Positions 34,005 through 42,614 of a DNA stretch of 46,873 nt are shown piece after piece. A model generated the notes under the pieces. That model saw nothing but the letters and a program-made list of their open reading frames with translations, had not been told where the DNA came from and ran no database searches. This stretch comes from Bacillota bacterium (GTDB lineage Bacteria > Bacillota > Sulfobacillia > JAJYWN01), in NCBI GenBank assembly GCA_021791495.1, contig JAJYWN010000030.1:1-46873 (forward strand), in the 5' to 3' direction. Every line of letters begins with the position of its first letter. Position 1 is the stretch's first letter. Position numbers and translations under genes: made by a program.

Positions 34005-35108
34005 ATGTCGGTAGACTTACCGCCGGTCAGACTGACTTCCCTGACCGGCAAGGCGGGCTGAGGGTGCAAAATCGGTCCTGGTGACCTGGTGCAGGTCCTG
34101 CGCCACCTTCCTCCCACAATTCCAAACCCTGACCTTCTGGTCGGCCTGGATACCGGCGACGATGCCGGCGTCTACCGGCTTACGGAGGAGCTGGCCCTGG
34201 TACAGACGGTCGACTACTTCACACCCGTGGTGGACGACCCCTACGCCTTCGGCCAGATCGCCGCGGCCAACGCCCTCAGCGACCTGTACGCCATGGGGGC
34301 CCGGCCCCTCACGGCCTTAAACATCGTCGGCTTCCCCATCAAGAAGCTGCCCCATGCCGTGCTCGGTCAGATTCTGTGCGGCGGGGCGGATAAACTGGCC
34401 GAAGCCGGCTGCGCCCTCCTCGGCGGGCATTCCATCGACGACGCGGAACCCAAATACGGGTTGGCGGTGACGGGCGTCGTTCATCCCGCCAAGGCCGTCA
34501 CCAACGGGGGCGCCATGGCGGGCGACGCGCTGGTACTGACCAAACCCATCGGTATCGGCATCGTCACCACGGCACACAAGCGCGGGTTAGCCTCGCCGGC
34601 CACGGTGGAGCGGGTGACGGCGCTCATGGCGACCTTGAACAAGGCTGCCTCGGGGGCCATGGTGGACGCCGGCGCTTCGGCGTGCACCGACATCACTGGC
34701 TTCGGGCTCCTGGGGCACGCGTCGGAAATGGCGCGGGCCAGCGGGGTGGGGCTGGAGATCCGCGCCGCGGCGGTGCCCATTCTGGAGGAGACCTGGGAGT
34801 TCTTGCGGGCCGGCGCCATTCCCGGCGGGTCCAAGGCGAACCTGGAGTTCATCACCGCCGCCGATCCGGTGGGCGGGGGAGGCGCCGCCGCCGAGGGCGG
34901 CCCTTTGGTGGAATTCGCCGCCGGCGTTACCGGCGAGATGCGCGCCGTGCTGGCCGATGCCTGCACTTCGGGCGGGCTCCTGATCAGCATCACCGAATCT
35001 AGGCTAGAGAAGTTGTTGGGGCTCCTGGCCGCCAAGGGGGTAGAAACCCGCGCCGTCATCGGCCGCGCGGTGGCCGAGCACCCCGGCAGAATAATGGTTA
35101 CCGAATAG
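34005..35108 (+). CDS. selD: Selenide, water dikinase (selenophosphate synthetase) containing selenocysteine at an in-frame UGA
   Basis: SelD makes selenophosphate from selenide and ATP for selenocysteine and selenouridine. Standard gene finding would begin at 34089, but the frame is continuous from ATG 34005 if the TGA at 34059-34061 is read as Sec. The N-terminus then reads VRLTSLTGKAG-U-GCKIGPGDLVQVLRHLP, matching the family block in which Sec/Cys and Lys three residues later are catalytic. Further motifs: DDAGVY, QTVDYFTP, ANALSDLYAMGARP, GGHSIDD, DITGFGLLGH and GGLLIS. With the Sec included the protein is 367 residues, usual for the family. A stem-loop follows the UGA. AAAGGTG lies upstream of the ATG. 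Confidence 0.93.
34059..34098 (+). promoter_or_regulatory. Bacterial SECIS-like element of selD
   Basis: Starting at the UGA, a hairpin with the perfect stem GACCTG-GTG-CAGGTC (34083-34097) places its loop about 30 bases downstream. Bacterial SECIS elements sit within about 40 bases of the UGA and present a G/U in a short loop for SelB. The stem and loop are seen; SelB recognition is inferred. Confidence 0.6.
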
Positions 35109-35143
35109 CCATCATTTCGAACTGAACTTAGGAGACTTTGTCC

Positions 35144-36937
35144 ATGCCCACGGCCGAAAAGCCGCTAGAAATCGTCCCGACGTCGTACTCCAACCCGCTG
35201 GTCAACCATTTCCTCTACGACTTCTCGCGTGTCGGGCGGTTCTTCGGCTATGACCCGCACGGGCTCCCGTCCTTCGAGGGGCGGGCCGCTTTCCTCCGGG
35301 GGCGCTACGGCCCCGGGCACCTGGGGGCCGTGGCGGACGTCCTCGAAAGCTACAACCGTGCACTGGGCGCGGGGCGCGACACGCTGGCTAACATCGAGAA
35401 GCTGCGGCGCGGGGCCTTGGTGGTCATCGGCGGGCAGCAGGCCGGCGTGTTGACCGGCCCGCTCTACGCCGTCCACAAAGCCATCACGGCCGTCCAACTG
35501 GCCCGCTATCTCTCCTCGGAACTGGGCGTGGAGGTGGTCCCGGCCTTCTGGGTGGCCTCTGACGACCACGACTTCGCCGAAATCGACCACGTGGACGTTC
35601 TGAAGCTGGCCGGAGCCGGGGGCGCGGCAGCGGCCGGTGCCACCATCGAACGCCTGCACCTGACTCCGCCGGAAGGGGCCGGTGATTTCCCGTCCGGCGT
35701 GCTGCCTTGTATCCCCGAAGCGGTGAACGGGCTGTTGGACGCCTTGGCGGCGGCCACCCCACCCAGCGAGTTTAAGGGCTCTGTCCTCCAGAAAGCCCGC
35801 GACCTGGCCGCCCAGTCGACGAGCCTGGCCGAATGGTTCGGACGCCTGATGACCCTCATCTTCGAGGGTACCGGCCTGATCTTGGTCGATCCCATGGCGC
35901 CCGGTTTCAAGACCCTGCCGGCTCACACGGACCCTGACGGGGAGGCGTTCTTCCGTGCCGGTGAGGCGGATTCCGGAATGCGGTCCGGGGCCGAGAAACG
36001 CCGCCACCGCACCCCGCCGGCGCCGGCCATGGCCCATTTCGTCTCCAGGACTGCCGCGATAGCGCAGGCCTTGGAAACCCGGAGCCGGGAACTGTCGGAG
36101 GCGGGTTACCCCCTTCAAGTCGAGAAGGGCCCTACCCACTCGCACCTTTTCATGTACCTTTCCTGGCGCCGGCGCCCCGTGTACTGGGACCCCGCCGCCG
36201 GCCGGTTCGTCGTGCGCCGCGCCGGTCTGTCCATGAGCTCAGAAGAGTTCTTCACCGCAGTCTGCGGAAACCCCGAGGCGGTCAGCCCCGACGTGGTGCT
36301 GCGGCCGGTGCTGCAGGACATGGTCCTGCCGGTCATCGCCATGTTGGGCGGGCCGGGGGAAATCTCCTACATGGCGCAGCTGGGGAGGGTATACCGCCTC
36401 TTCGATATGGAACTGCCGGTGGTGTTCCCCCGATTGAACCTGACCTTGCTGGAACCGGCTGAGGAGCGGCTGTTGGAGAAGTACGGCCTTGGGGTCACCA
36501 CCATCGCCGCCGCCGGCGGCCTGGCGACCGCCCGTGACACCTACCTGGCCCAGGCCGACAAGGTAGGCCTCCCCGACCTCTTTGCCTCCGCCCGTGACCG
36601 GGTGGCCGGGGTCTATGCCGACCTCCGCGACGCCTTGGCCGCCGTGGACAAGGGGTTGGTGACGTTGGCCGGCGAGAACGAGAAGCGGGTGGTGGACCAG
36701 ATTGCCTGGCTGGAGGGTCGGGCCACGCAGGCCCACCGCAAGGCCAACGACTTGGCCCTGGGCCACTTCGACCGCCTGGAGAAGGCTTATCGGCCCGAAG
36801 GTAACTGGCAGGAACGGGTCTACAACATCTTCCCCTTCCTGTTCAAATACGGGCCGGAGCTGTGCCGCCGGCTGTGCGATCGGCCACTGCTCGGTGAAGC
36901 CCCCTTCGATTTCGGCCACCGCTTTATCACCCTCTAG
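35144..36937 (+). CDS. bshC: BshC, putative cysteine ligase of bacillithiol synthesis
   Basis: A 597-residue BshC, the enzyme assigned to add Cys to GlcN-malate in the last step of bacillithiol synthesis. Diagnostic blocks: VVIGGQQAGVLTGPLYAVHKAITA, VVPAFWVASDDHDFAEIDHV, VEKGPTHSHLFMYL, VRPVLQDMVLPVIAMLGGPGEISYMAQL and PVVFPRLNLTLLEP; the C-terminal coiled coil (about 480-560) is also typical. ATG 35144 has TAGGAG nine bases upstream. bshA and bshB are not in the window. It follows selD by 35 bases, so selenium and low-molecular-weight thiol functions are joined here. Confidence 0.93.
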   Translation: MPTAEKPLEIVPTSYSNPLVNHFLYDFSRVGRFFGYDPHGLPSFEGRAAFLRGRYGPGHLGAVADVLESYNRALGAGRDTLANIEKLRRGALVVIGGQQAGVLTGPLYAVHKAITAVQLARYLSSELGVEVVPAFWVASDDHDFAEIDHVDVLKLAGAGGAAAAGATIERLHLTPPEGAGDFPSGVLPCIPEAVNGLLDALAAATPPSEFKGSVLQKARDLAAQSTSLAEWFGRLMTLIFEGTGLILVDPMAPGFKTLPAHTDPDGEAFFRAGEADSGMRSGAEKRRHRTPPAPAMAHFVSRTAAIAQALETRSRELSEAGYPLQVEKGPTHSHLFMYLSWRRRPVYWDPAAGRFVVRRAGLSMSSEEFFTAVCGNPEAVSPDVVLRPVLQDMVLPVIAMLGGPGEISYMAQLGRVYRLFDMELPVVFPRLNLTLLEPAEERLLEKYGLGVTTIAAAGGLATARDTYLAQADKVGLPDLFASARDRVAGVYADLRDALAAVDKGLVTLAGENEKRVVDQIAWLEGRATQAHRKANDLALGHFDRLEKAYRPEGNWQERVYNIFPFLFKYGPELCRRLCDRPLLGEAPFDFGHRFITL

Positions 36938-36963
36938 AAACGGTCGCGGCACACCGGCGACTC

Positions 36964-37247
36964 ATGATCGTCGGCGACTTCGTGGAGGATTACGAGGTCA
37001 TATTCGCCTTCAAGACGCTGGAAATGGCCGGCCACACGGACCATGCGGTCTCGCCCGGCAAGCGGGCGAGGAGAAGGTCCGGACGGTCATCCACTACTCT
37101 GAGGGCGACCAGAGTTACAGCGAGATCCTGGCCGACCTGGGCAGCGCGATTCTGAGCGCCGAGACCTCCATTGGGAGGTCCCTGGCCGCAGTCAAGCGGG
37201 CCGCTCTCGGGGCCATGACTTTGGATGAGTTGGGGCACGAGGCCTAG
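36964..37247 (+). pseudogene. Frameshifted, truncated DJ-1/PfpI-family remnant
   Basis: The first frame (ATG 36964) reads MIVGDFVEDYEVIFAFKTLEM AGHTDHAVSPGKRA, matching the N-terminus of PfpI/YhbO-type DJ-1 proteins. Near 37065-37070 the match jumps frame: GEEKVRTVIHYSEGDQSYSE continues the family sequence in another frame, consistent with a small deletion. After about 37130 the open frame no longer matches, and the nucleophile-Cys part of the family is missing. The piece is about 280 bp against about 500 in an intact gene. It lies 26 bases after bshC and beside the R-M island, whose insertion may have removed the rest. Confidence 0.72.
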
Positions 37248-37304
37248 AGCCCAGAGTCCAGAGTCGCGGCTGCGCCACCTTACCGGGCAGAACTGGTTCC
37301 AGCG

Positions 37305-38477
37305 CTACAAAAGCGCCACTTGCTCTAACCTACTCTCGCGCGGCGCCGATATCCGGCTATCCAGGATCCCGTAGATGACGCGGGCAAATGCTTCGGCCAC
37401 GGGGACTGGGACGGCGTTTCCAAGCTGACGCATGGCCTCAGTCCTGCTGCACGTGAAACGAATGTCATCCGGGAAGCCTTGGAGCCTAGCGGACTCCCTC
37501 ACGGTAAGATAACGGATTTCCCCGTTATCCTTTATCAGGACATGCTCTCCACCTGGGCAGCCGTGATCGCCCGCCTTCACCGTCTTCGATGGTTCGTCCA
37601 ACGGGTTGCCTGTATGGCCCTGGTATACCCGCGCTCCGGGAATGCCAACGTGGTTCACAAAACCTACTGCCTCTGAGCCATTAATTGGCTCGGGGAGGTC
37701 TCGGATCGCATCCCGAATCGTTCTCCAGCGTTCCAATGTCGGTTGCCTTAGGTTGTTACCACCAGGCCTGGGCGGCGGAGAGGGCAGGGCGTGCTCATCC
37801 CAGTAAGACCCGCTGACCAGTTTGGCGTACAGAAGTGCTTCTCGAGAATGCGTGGGCGGTACGGCGGACCAAGGGAAGCTAACACCAAGGTCGCGTCTGA
37901 CACCGACGATTATCACTCTACGCCTGATCTGCGGAACACCATAGTCAGCCGCGTTTATGACCTTATACGTGATGTCATAGGATTGGGACAGCTCCCTCTC
38001 GGACTGCCCCGTGACTCTTAACAATCGTGCCTTATGTTCTTCCCAGGACTCGCCGCCTTCCGCCACTACAAAAGGAAACCTGAGCTGTAGGAGAATGTAC
38101 TCGAAATATGGTCTAAACGTCGTTCGAACGAGCCCATAGACATTCTCCAGCAACAGGAACTTAGGTTGCAGGCACCGTTGAGCCCTAAACACCTCGGGAA
38201 ACATGTTCCTTCCGTCGGCATGTCCTTGGTGTTTTCCACCCACCGAAAAAGGCTGGCAAGGAGGGCCACCGGCCAACAGGTCAATCCCCTTTGGCAAGGA
38301 GTCGAAGTCGAATTCTCTTACATCCGCTTCATGAAGCGGCCAATTCGGGTGGTTCAGCCTTACGGTCTCACAAGCCTGCCTATCCCACTCGACCAAAGCC
38401 AGGTGCCCAAATCCCGCACGCTCCAAACCCAATGCCAGTCCCCCAAGGCCTGTGAACAACTCAACCGCGGTCCTCAT
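37305..38477 (-). CDS. DNA (cytosine-5-)-methyltransferase of a type II R-M system
   Basis: A 390-residue C5 methyltransferase. Motif I VELFTGLGGLALGLERAG (AdoMet), motif IV GGPPCQPFSVGG with the catalytic Cys, motif VI LLLENV, motif VIII QIRRRVIIVG, motif IX/X TVRESARLQGFPDDIRF and RQLGNAVPVPVA. The target-recognition region lies around residues 215-300. ATG 38477 is preferred, with GGAAGGGC upstream; a GTG at 38495 would be too close. It follows vsr by 49 bases on the same strand; the Eco29kI-like nuclease is divergent. By association it should protect the nuclease site (CCGCGG if specificity is conserved). Confidence 0.93.
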   Translation of the reverse strand: MRTAVELFTGLGGLALGLERAGFGHLALVEWDRQACETVRLNHPNWPLHEADVREFDFDSLPKGIDLLAGGPPCQPFSVGGKHQGHADGRNMFPEVFRAQRCLQPKFLLLENVYGLVRTTFRPYFEYILLQLRFPFVVAEGGESWEEHKARLLRVTGQSERELSQSYDITYKVINAADYGVPQIRRRVIIVGVRRDLGVSFPWSAVPPTHSREALLYAKLVSGSYWDEHALPSPPPRPGGNNLRQPTLERWRTIRDAIRDLPEPINGSEAVGFVNHVGIPGARVYQGHTGNPLDEPSKTVKAGDHGCPGGEHVLIKDNGEIRYLTVRESARLQGFPDDIRFTCSRTEAMRQLGNAVPVPVAEAFARVIYGILDSRISAPRESRLEQVALL

Positions 38478-38526
38478 ACGAGCCCGCCCTTCCACCAGTT
38501 TCTATCATGCGAACATATGTTTGCCA

Positions 38527-38991
38527 TCAGGCTTGGTGACTCCTGCTTCCGGGAGCAGAAAGGCGTCGCCTTTCGGAGACATGAAAACCTACCTCTTCGG
38601 CCACAGCCCGAGGTTCGGATAACACCCTACTCTCCCAGTACCTTAGGACCAGCCAGCCTTCCTCGGTTAGGCGCTCAGTCACGCGACCATCCCTTGCGAT
38701 GTTTCGGCTAATCTTCTCGACCCACCATTCAGTCCGAGTTGGGAACAACTCCGCTAGGCTGGAGAGGCCGCGCAGTCGCCAGGCGTTCCCGTGCCAGAAG
38801 TCGCCATCCACGAACACCGCGATTTTGGCCGCCGGAAACGCGAGATCAGGGTGACCGAAAACCTTCCCCCAGTTCTTGCGGTAACGGTACCCCTGGGACC
38901 ACAGCTCCGCTCGCAATAGGAGCTCGGCTTTGCTGTCTTTGCTCTTGACCGCCGACATCATTCGGCTGGTTGTTTCAGGATCTCGTGGCAT
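38527..38991 (-). CDS. vsr: Vsr very-short-patch repair endonuclease
   Basis: A 154-residue Vsr endonuclease, which nicks T:G mismatches made by deamination of 5-methylcytosine. Family blocks: MPRDPETTSRMMSAVKSKDSKAELLLRAELW, YRYRKNWGKVFGHPDLAFPAAKIAVFVDGDFWHG (catalytic Asp and His), and NIARDGRVTERLTEEGWLVLRYWES. ATG 38991 is given; a TTG at 39009 is possible. It is encoded just upstream of the C5 methyltransferase, its usual partner. The 78-bp gap to the divergent nuclease probably holds both promoters. Confidence 0.93.
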   Translation of the reverse strand: MPRDPETTSRMMSAVKSKDSKAELLLRAELWSQGYRYRKNWGKVFGHPDLAFPAAKIAVFVDGDFWHGNAWRLRGLSSLAELFPTRTEWWVEKISRNIARDGRVTERLTEEGWLVLRYWESRVLSEPRAVAEEVGFHVSERRRLSAPGSRSHQA

Positions 38992-39069
38992 GTCTTCTCT
39001 CTCGGGCAAGGACTTTTCGGGATACTGCTTGAAAAACCTCCTAAGCTAGAGCCAGGCGGAGGAAACGAA

Positions 39070-39681
39070 ATGAAGTCATACAATCCTCTGGACATCGTCA
39101 ACATCGCCGAAAGCTTGGTGCATGAACTCCTAAGGCGTGAGTGCGGGCCCCTTCCCCCGATAGAGAAGTTCGAAGGAGCCGGCATCTATGCCCTGTACTA
39201 TTCGGGCGACTACCGCCTTTACGGTACGCTTGTGAAAGCAAACCGTGATGGCTGCGATTATCCAATCTACGTTGGAAAAGCGGCGCCAGAGGGTGCCCGA
39301 AAGGGCTTAGTGTCGCTCGATACCCCTCCAGGTCCCGTTCTCTGGTCCAGACTCAGGGAACATGCCGAGTCCATAGATCACGTTGGACTGCCCAGGGAGC
39401 ATTTTCGTTGTCGTTTCCTAATCACTGATGAGATTTGGCTGAGCCTCGGGGAGAAACTGCTCATTCAAAGATACAGGCCCCTGTGGAACACGGTGATAGA
39501 CGGTTTCGGGAACCATGATCCAGGGGGTGGGAGACGAGCTACAAGTGGGCGCCCCGAATGGGACACCTTGCACCCTGGCCGGACTTGGGCGGCGGACATG
39601 AAGCCGTCCCAACGCTCCCTTAATGAGATCAGGCAGTCAGTTCGGCAGCATCTCTCCCATCTCACCCTTCCGAAGCCGTAA
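39070..39681 (+). CDS. Eco29kI-like GIY-YIG type II restriction endonuclease
   Basis: A 203-residue Eco29kI-family nuclease. The GIY-YIG active-site residues known for Eco29kI are all present at the right spacing: Tyr40 (GIYALYY), Tyr67 (PIYVGK), Arg94 and His98 (SRLREHA), Glu128 (LGEKLLI) and Asn140 (PLWNTVIDGFGNHDPG). The tail SGRPEWDTLHPGRTWA is also conserved. Eco29kI cuts CCGCGG, but specificity here is inferred. The gene has GGAGGAAAC upstream of ATG 39070, is divergent from vsr, and its end overlaps the ABC exporter gene by 20 bases in convergent orientation. Confidence 0.9.
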   Translation: MKSYNPLDIVNIAESLVHELLRRECGPLPPIEKFEGAGIYALYYSGDYRLYGTLVKANRDGCDYPIYVGKAAPEGARKGLVSLDTPPGPVLWSRLREHAESIDHVGLPREHFRCRFLITDEIWLSLGEKLLIQRYRPLWNTVIDGFGNHDPGGGRRATSGRPEWDTLHPGRTWAADMKPSQRSLNEIRQSVRQHLSHLTLPKP

Positions 39682-41431
39682 GGGCGCCCTGCTCACCCTG
39701 AAGCTGCGCCCGGCACAGCCGCGCGTAAAGCCCGCCCGCTATCATCAATTCACGGTGGGTGCCTACCTCAGCGATGCGGCCCTCCTCCAAGACGATGATC
39801 TTGTCGGCGTTCTGCACCGTCGATAACCGGTGGGCGATGACCACCGTCGTCCGGTCCTTGATAAGGCGTTCCAGCGCCTCCTGGATCAGCACCTCAGTCT
39901 CGGTGTCCACCGACGACGTGGCCTCGTCCAAGATGAGAATGGGAGAGTTCTTTAGGACCGCCCGCGCGATGGAAAGACGCTGCTTCTGGCCGCCTGAAAG
40001 CTTCAGGCCGCGCTCGCCGATGGGCGTGTCGTACCCTTGTGGCAGCGCCTCGATGAACTCGTGGGCGTTGGCCGTCTTCGCCGCCGCCACGACCTCCGCG
40101 TCGGTGGCGTCGAGGCGGCCGTAAAGGATGTTCTCCTTGACCGTGCCGTTAAAGAGGAAGACGTCCTGCAGCACCATGCCGATCTGGGCACGGAGCGACG
40201 ACAGGGTCAAGGTGCACAGGTCGTGCCCGTCGATGAGGACGGCACCCTGCTGCGGGTCGTAGAAGCGCGGGATAAGCGAGGCGATGGTCGTCTTGCCCAC
40301 GCCCGTCGGCCCCACCAGGGCCACCATCTCTCCGGGCCGCACCTCGAAGGAGATGTCCTTCAACACCGCCTGCTCGTCCACGTACCGGAAGGACACGTCG
40401 CGTAACTCGATGTGCCCGCGACTCCGCCCCGCCAGCTCCACGGCCCCCGGCGCCTCCTGGACCTCGGATTCAGCGTCCAGCACTTCGAAGACGCGCTCGG
40501 CCCCCGCCACGGCCTGCTGCAGGCTCTCATTCAGGCGGTTCAGCGCGCTGACCGGCTGGTAGAACATGTTCAGGTAGAGGACGAAGGCCACCAGGTCGGC
40601 GATGGGGATGCGGTTATCAAGGATGAACCGACCGCCCATCCACACCACCATCACCGTGCCCAGGCCGGCCAGGAACTCGGCCATGGGGTTGTAGATAGAC
40701 GAAAGCTTGATAGCCTGGACCATGTTCCGGGTGAAGACCATGGCGTGGTCGAAGACCCGCCGCCGCTCCCGCGGTTCCTGCGTGAAGGCCTGGATCTCCT
40801 TCATCCCCGAAAGGTTATCCTGGACGATGCCGTTCAGCTCGGCCAGGCTCTGCTGGGTCTTCCGGAAGGCCGGGCGCACCCGCCGCGTGTACTGGGCTAC
40901 CACCCAGATGAGGAAAGGCATCGGCACCAAGGTCACGACCGCGAGCTGCCAGTTCATGGCGAACAGGATGATGGACACCCCGATGAGCAGCGAGAAGTTC
41001 ACCGTCATCTCGGGGAGCACGTGGGCGATGAGGGCTTCGAAGGTGGCCGTATCGTTGATGGTCCTCGACATCAGTTGGCCCGTCTGTTTGTCCTGGTAGT
41101 ACTTGAGGGACAGCTCCTGTAGGTGGTTGTAGACCCGCGTCCGGAACTCCGCCACCACGCCCCAGCCGGCGATGTGGGTCATCCAGTTGCTCAGGAACTG
41201 CAGAAAGCCTCGGAGGGCGTAGGTCACGACCACCGCCAGTGCCAGCAGATTGATGTCGTGGATGCGTTGCGTCCGGTCGGCGGTCCCCGTGGTGACCACG
41301 GCGATGAGTTCGCGGATGATCCACGGGCCCACCAGGTTCAGCCCGATGACCCCGGCCGTGCTCAGGGCGGCGATGATGATATAACGGCGGTAAGTTCTGG
41401 CGTACTTGACGAGACGGAATGCTTCGCGCAA
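39662..41431 (-). CDS. ABC-type exporter, fused membrane and ATPase domains
   Basis: A 589-residue half-transporter of the MsbA/multidrug type. Six membrane spans fill residues 1-310 (for example YIIIAALSTAGVIGLNLVGPWII); the ATPase has Walker A GPTGVGKTT, signature LSGGQKQR, Walker B ILILDEATSS and the H-loop IAHRLS. It would work as a homodimer; substrate is unknown. TTG start at 41431 with GGAG about eight bases upstream. Its 3' end overlaps the restriction enzyme gene, so the R-M island is inserted tightly beside it. Confidence 0.92.
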   Translation of the reverse strand: MREAFRLVKYARTYRRYIIIAALSTAGVIGLNLVGPWIIRELIAVVTTGTADRTQRIHDINLLALAVVVTYALRGFLQFLSNWMTHIAGWGVVAEFRTRVYNHLQELSLKYYQDKQTGQLMSRTINDTATFEALIAHVLPEMTVNFSLLIGVSIILFAMNWQLAVVTLVPMPFLIWVVAQYTRRVRPAFRKTQQSLAELNGIVQDNLSGMKEIQAFTQEPRERRRVFDHAMVFTRNMVQAIKLSSIYNPMAEFLAGLGTVMVVWMGGRFILDNRIPIADLVAFVLYLNMFYQPVSALNRLNESLQQAVAGAERVFEVLDAESEVQEAPGAVELAGRSRGHIELRDVSFRYVDEQAVLKDISFEVRPGEMVALVGPTGVGKTTIASLIPRFYDPQQGAVLIDGHDLCTLTLSSLRAQIGMVLQDVFLFNGTVKENILYGRLDATDAEVVAAAKTANAHEFIEALPQGYDTPIGERGLKLSGGQKQRLSIARAVLKNSPILILDEATSSVDTETEVLIQEALERLIKDRTTVVIAHRLSTVQNADKIIVLEEGRIAEVGTHRELMIAGGLYARLCRAQLQGEQGALTASEG

Positions 41432-41492
41432 GCCTTCTGCTCCTGTTCCTGTTGTGGTTTGCGAGCCGTAACCCGCGCCGGACTGCCACGCA

Positions 41493-42545
41493 TTGCACGG
41501 TGCCGGCGGTTACTTCGTATCCGGTAGCTTTCTGTCCGATTATATCACAGCGGCCTGGGGGCACCAATTCCTGGCAGGAAAAGCGGAGTTGGCTCCGAAG
41601 GCTGCTAGACGACGTGATGGACGTTGTCCCGGAGTCGGTCACGGTTGCGGGCACAACCTCATCGGAACGGCGTCCTGCGGCGCCGCCATCGCCTTGAAGC
41701 AGGCCTGGCCGGACATGCCGGGCACTGTGGCGGTCATGGGCACGCCGGCGGAGGAGGGGGGCGGCGGCAAGATAATCATGCTTGAAAAGGGCGCCTTCAA
41801 GGGTGTGGACGCCAGCATGATGTTCCACCCCAGCTTCCGCTATGATATAGGCAGCCCCAGCCTGGCCGCGGCCATGATGACCTTCCGCTTCCACGGGCGG
41901 GCCGCCCACGGCGCAGTCGACCCCCATCGGGGGATCAACGCCGCCGACGCCGCCATGCTCACCTTTGCCGGAATCAACGCCTTCCGGCAACACATCACCA
42001 GCGACGCCAGGATCCACGGGGTCATCAAACACACCGGCGATAAGGCCAACATTACCCCCGACTACTCGGAGATCGACATGGTGGTGCGCGCCGCCACCCG
42101 CGAGTACATGGAAGAGCTGGTGGAGCGGGTACTGGACTGCGCGCGCGGCGCCTCTCTCATGACCCGGGCCACCTTCGAGGTGGAGCGTGGCATGACTTAC
42201 TACGACTCCAGGCAGTGCGACTCTTACGACTACCTGGCCCGGGAGAACTTCGCGAAGCTGGGCATCAAGGCCGAACAGCCGGGTGGCGACGTCCCCAAGG
42301 CTTCCGGGGACGGTGGCAACGTGAGCCATGCTATCCCGCACCTTGGGATCACCGCGGCCATCAGCGACCACGTCATCAATGGCCACAGCGTCGAGTGGCG
42401 CGACGCCTCGATTTCCCCTCGCGGTCACCAGGCCATGATGGAAAGCGCCAAGGTCCTGGCGATGACCATGTGTGACCTGCTCTACCGCCCCGACGTGCTG
42501 GAGCGCATCAGGGCCGAGCACAAGGTGGTCACCGCACGCAAATAG
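41493..42545 (+). pseudogene. 5'-truncated M20D-family amidohydrolase/peptidase
   Basis: From about 41630 onward the frame matches M20D (AbgB/p-aminobenzoyl-glutamate hydrolase-like) proteins: PGVGHGCGHNLIGTASCGAA (metal ligands Cys and His), GTPAEEGGGG, MFHPSFR, FHGRAAHGAVDPHRGINAADAA and ASISPRGHQAMMESAKV. The first about 45 residues of the open frame (to GRC) do not match, and the usual 90-100 N-terminal residues (including EYDALPG) are absent in all frames upstream. All metal ligands survive, so a shortened protein could still be made, but no ribosome site precedes 41493. A deletion joining it to the ABC-exporter region is the simplest reading. Confidence 0.62.
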
Positions 42546-42550
42546 AAAGC

Positions 42551-42594
42551 GGGCCGGGCGGCGCGGCCGTTTGCCGACGCTCGCCGTCCGGCCC
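42551..42594. terminator. Hairpin between convergent M20 and M42 genes
   Basis: GGGCCGGGCGGC (42551-42562) pairs with GCCGTCCGGCCC (42583-42594), 11 of 12 positions, over a 20-base loop. No clear U-run on either side. Its position between two convergent 3' ends supports termination. Confidence 0.5.
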
Positions 42595-42614
42595 ACCTGA
42601 ACTGCGGGCAGACC

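Noticed and set aside
34089-35108. selD starting at 34089
   Set aside because: This start would remove the catalytic Sec/Lys block; the extended frame through UGA matches the family far better.
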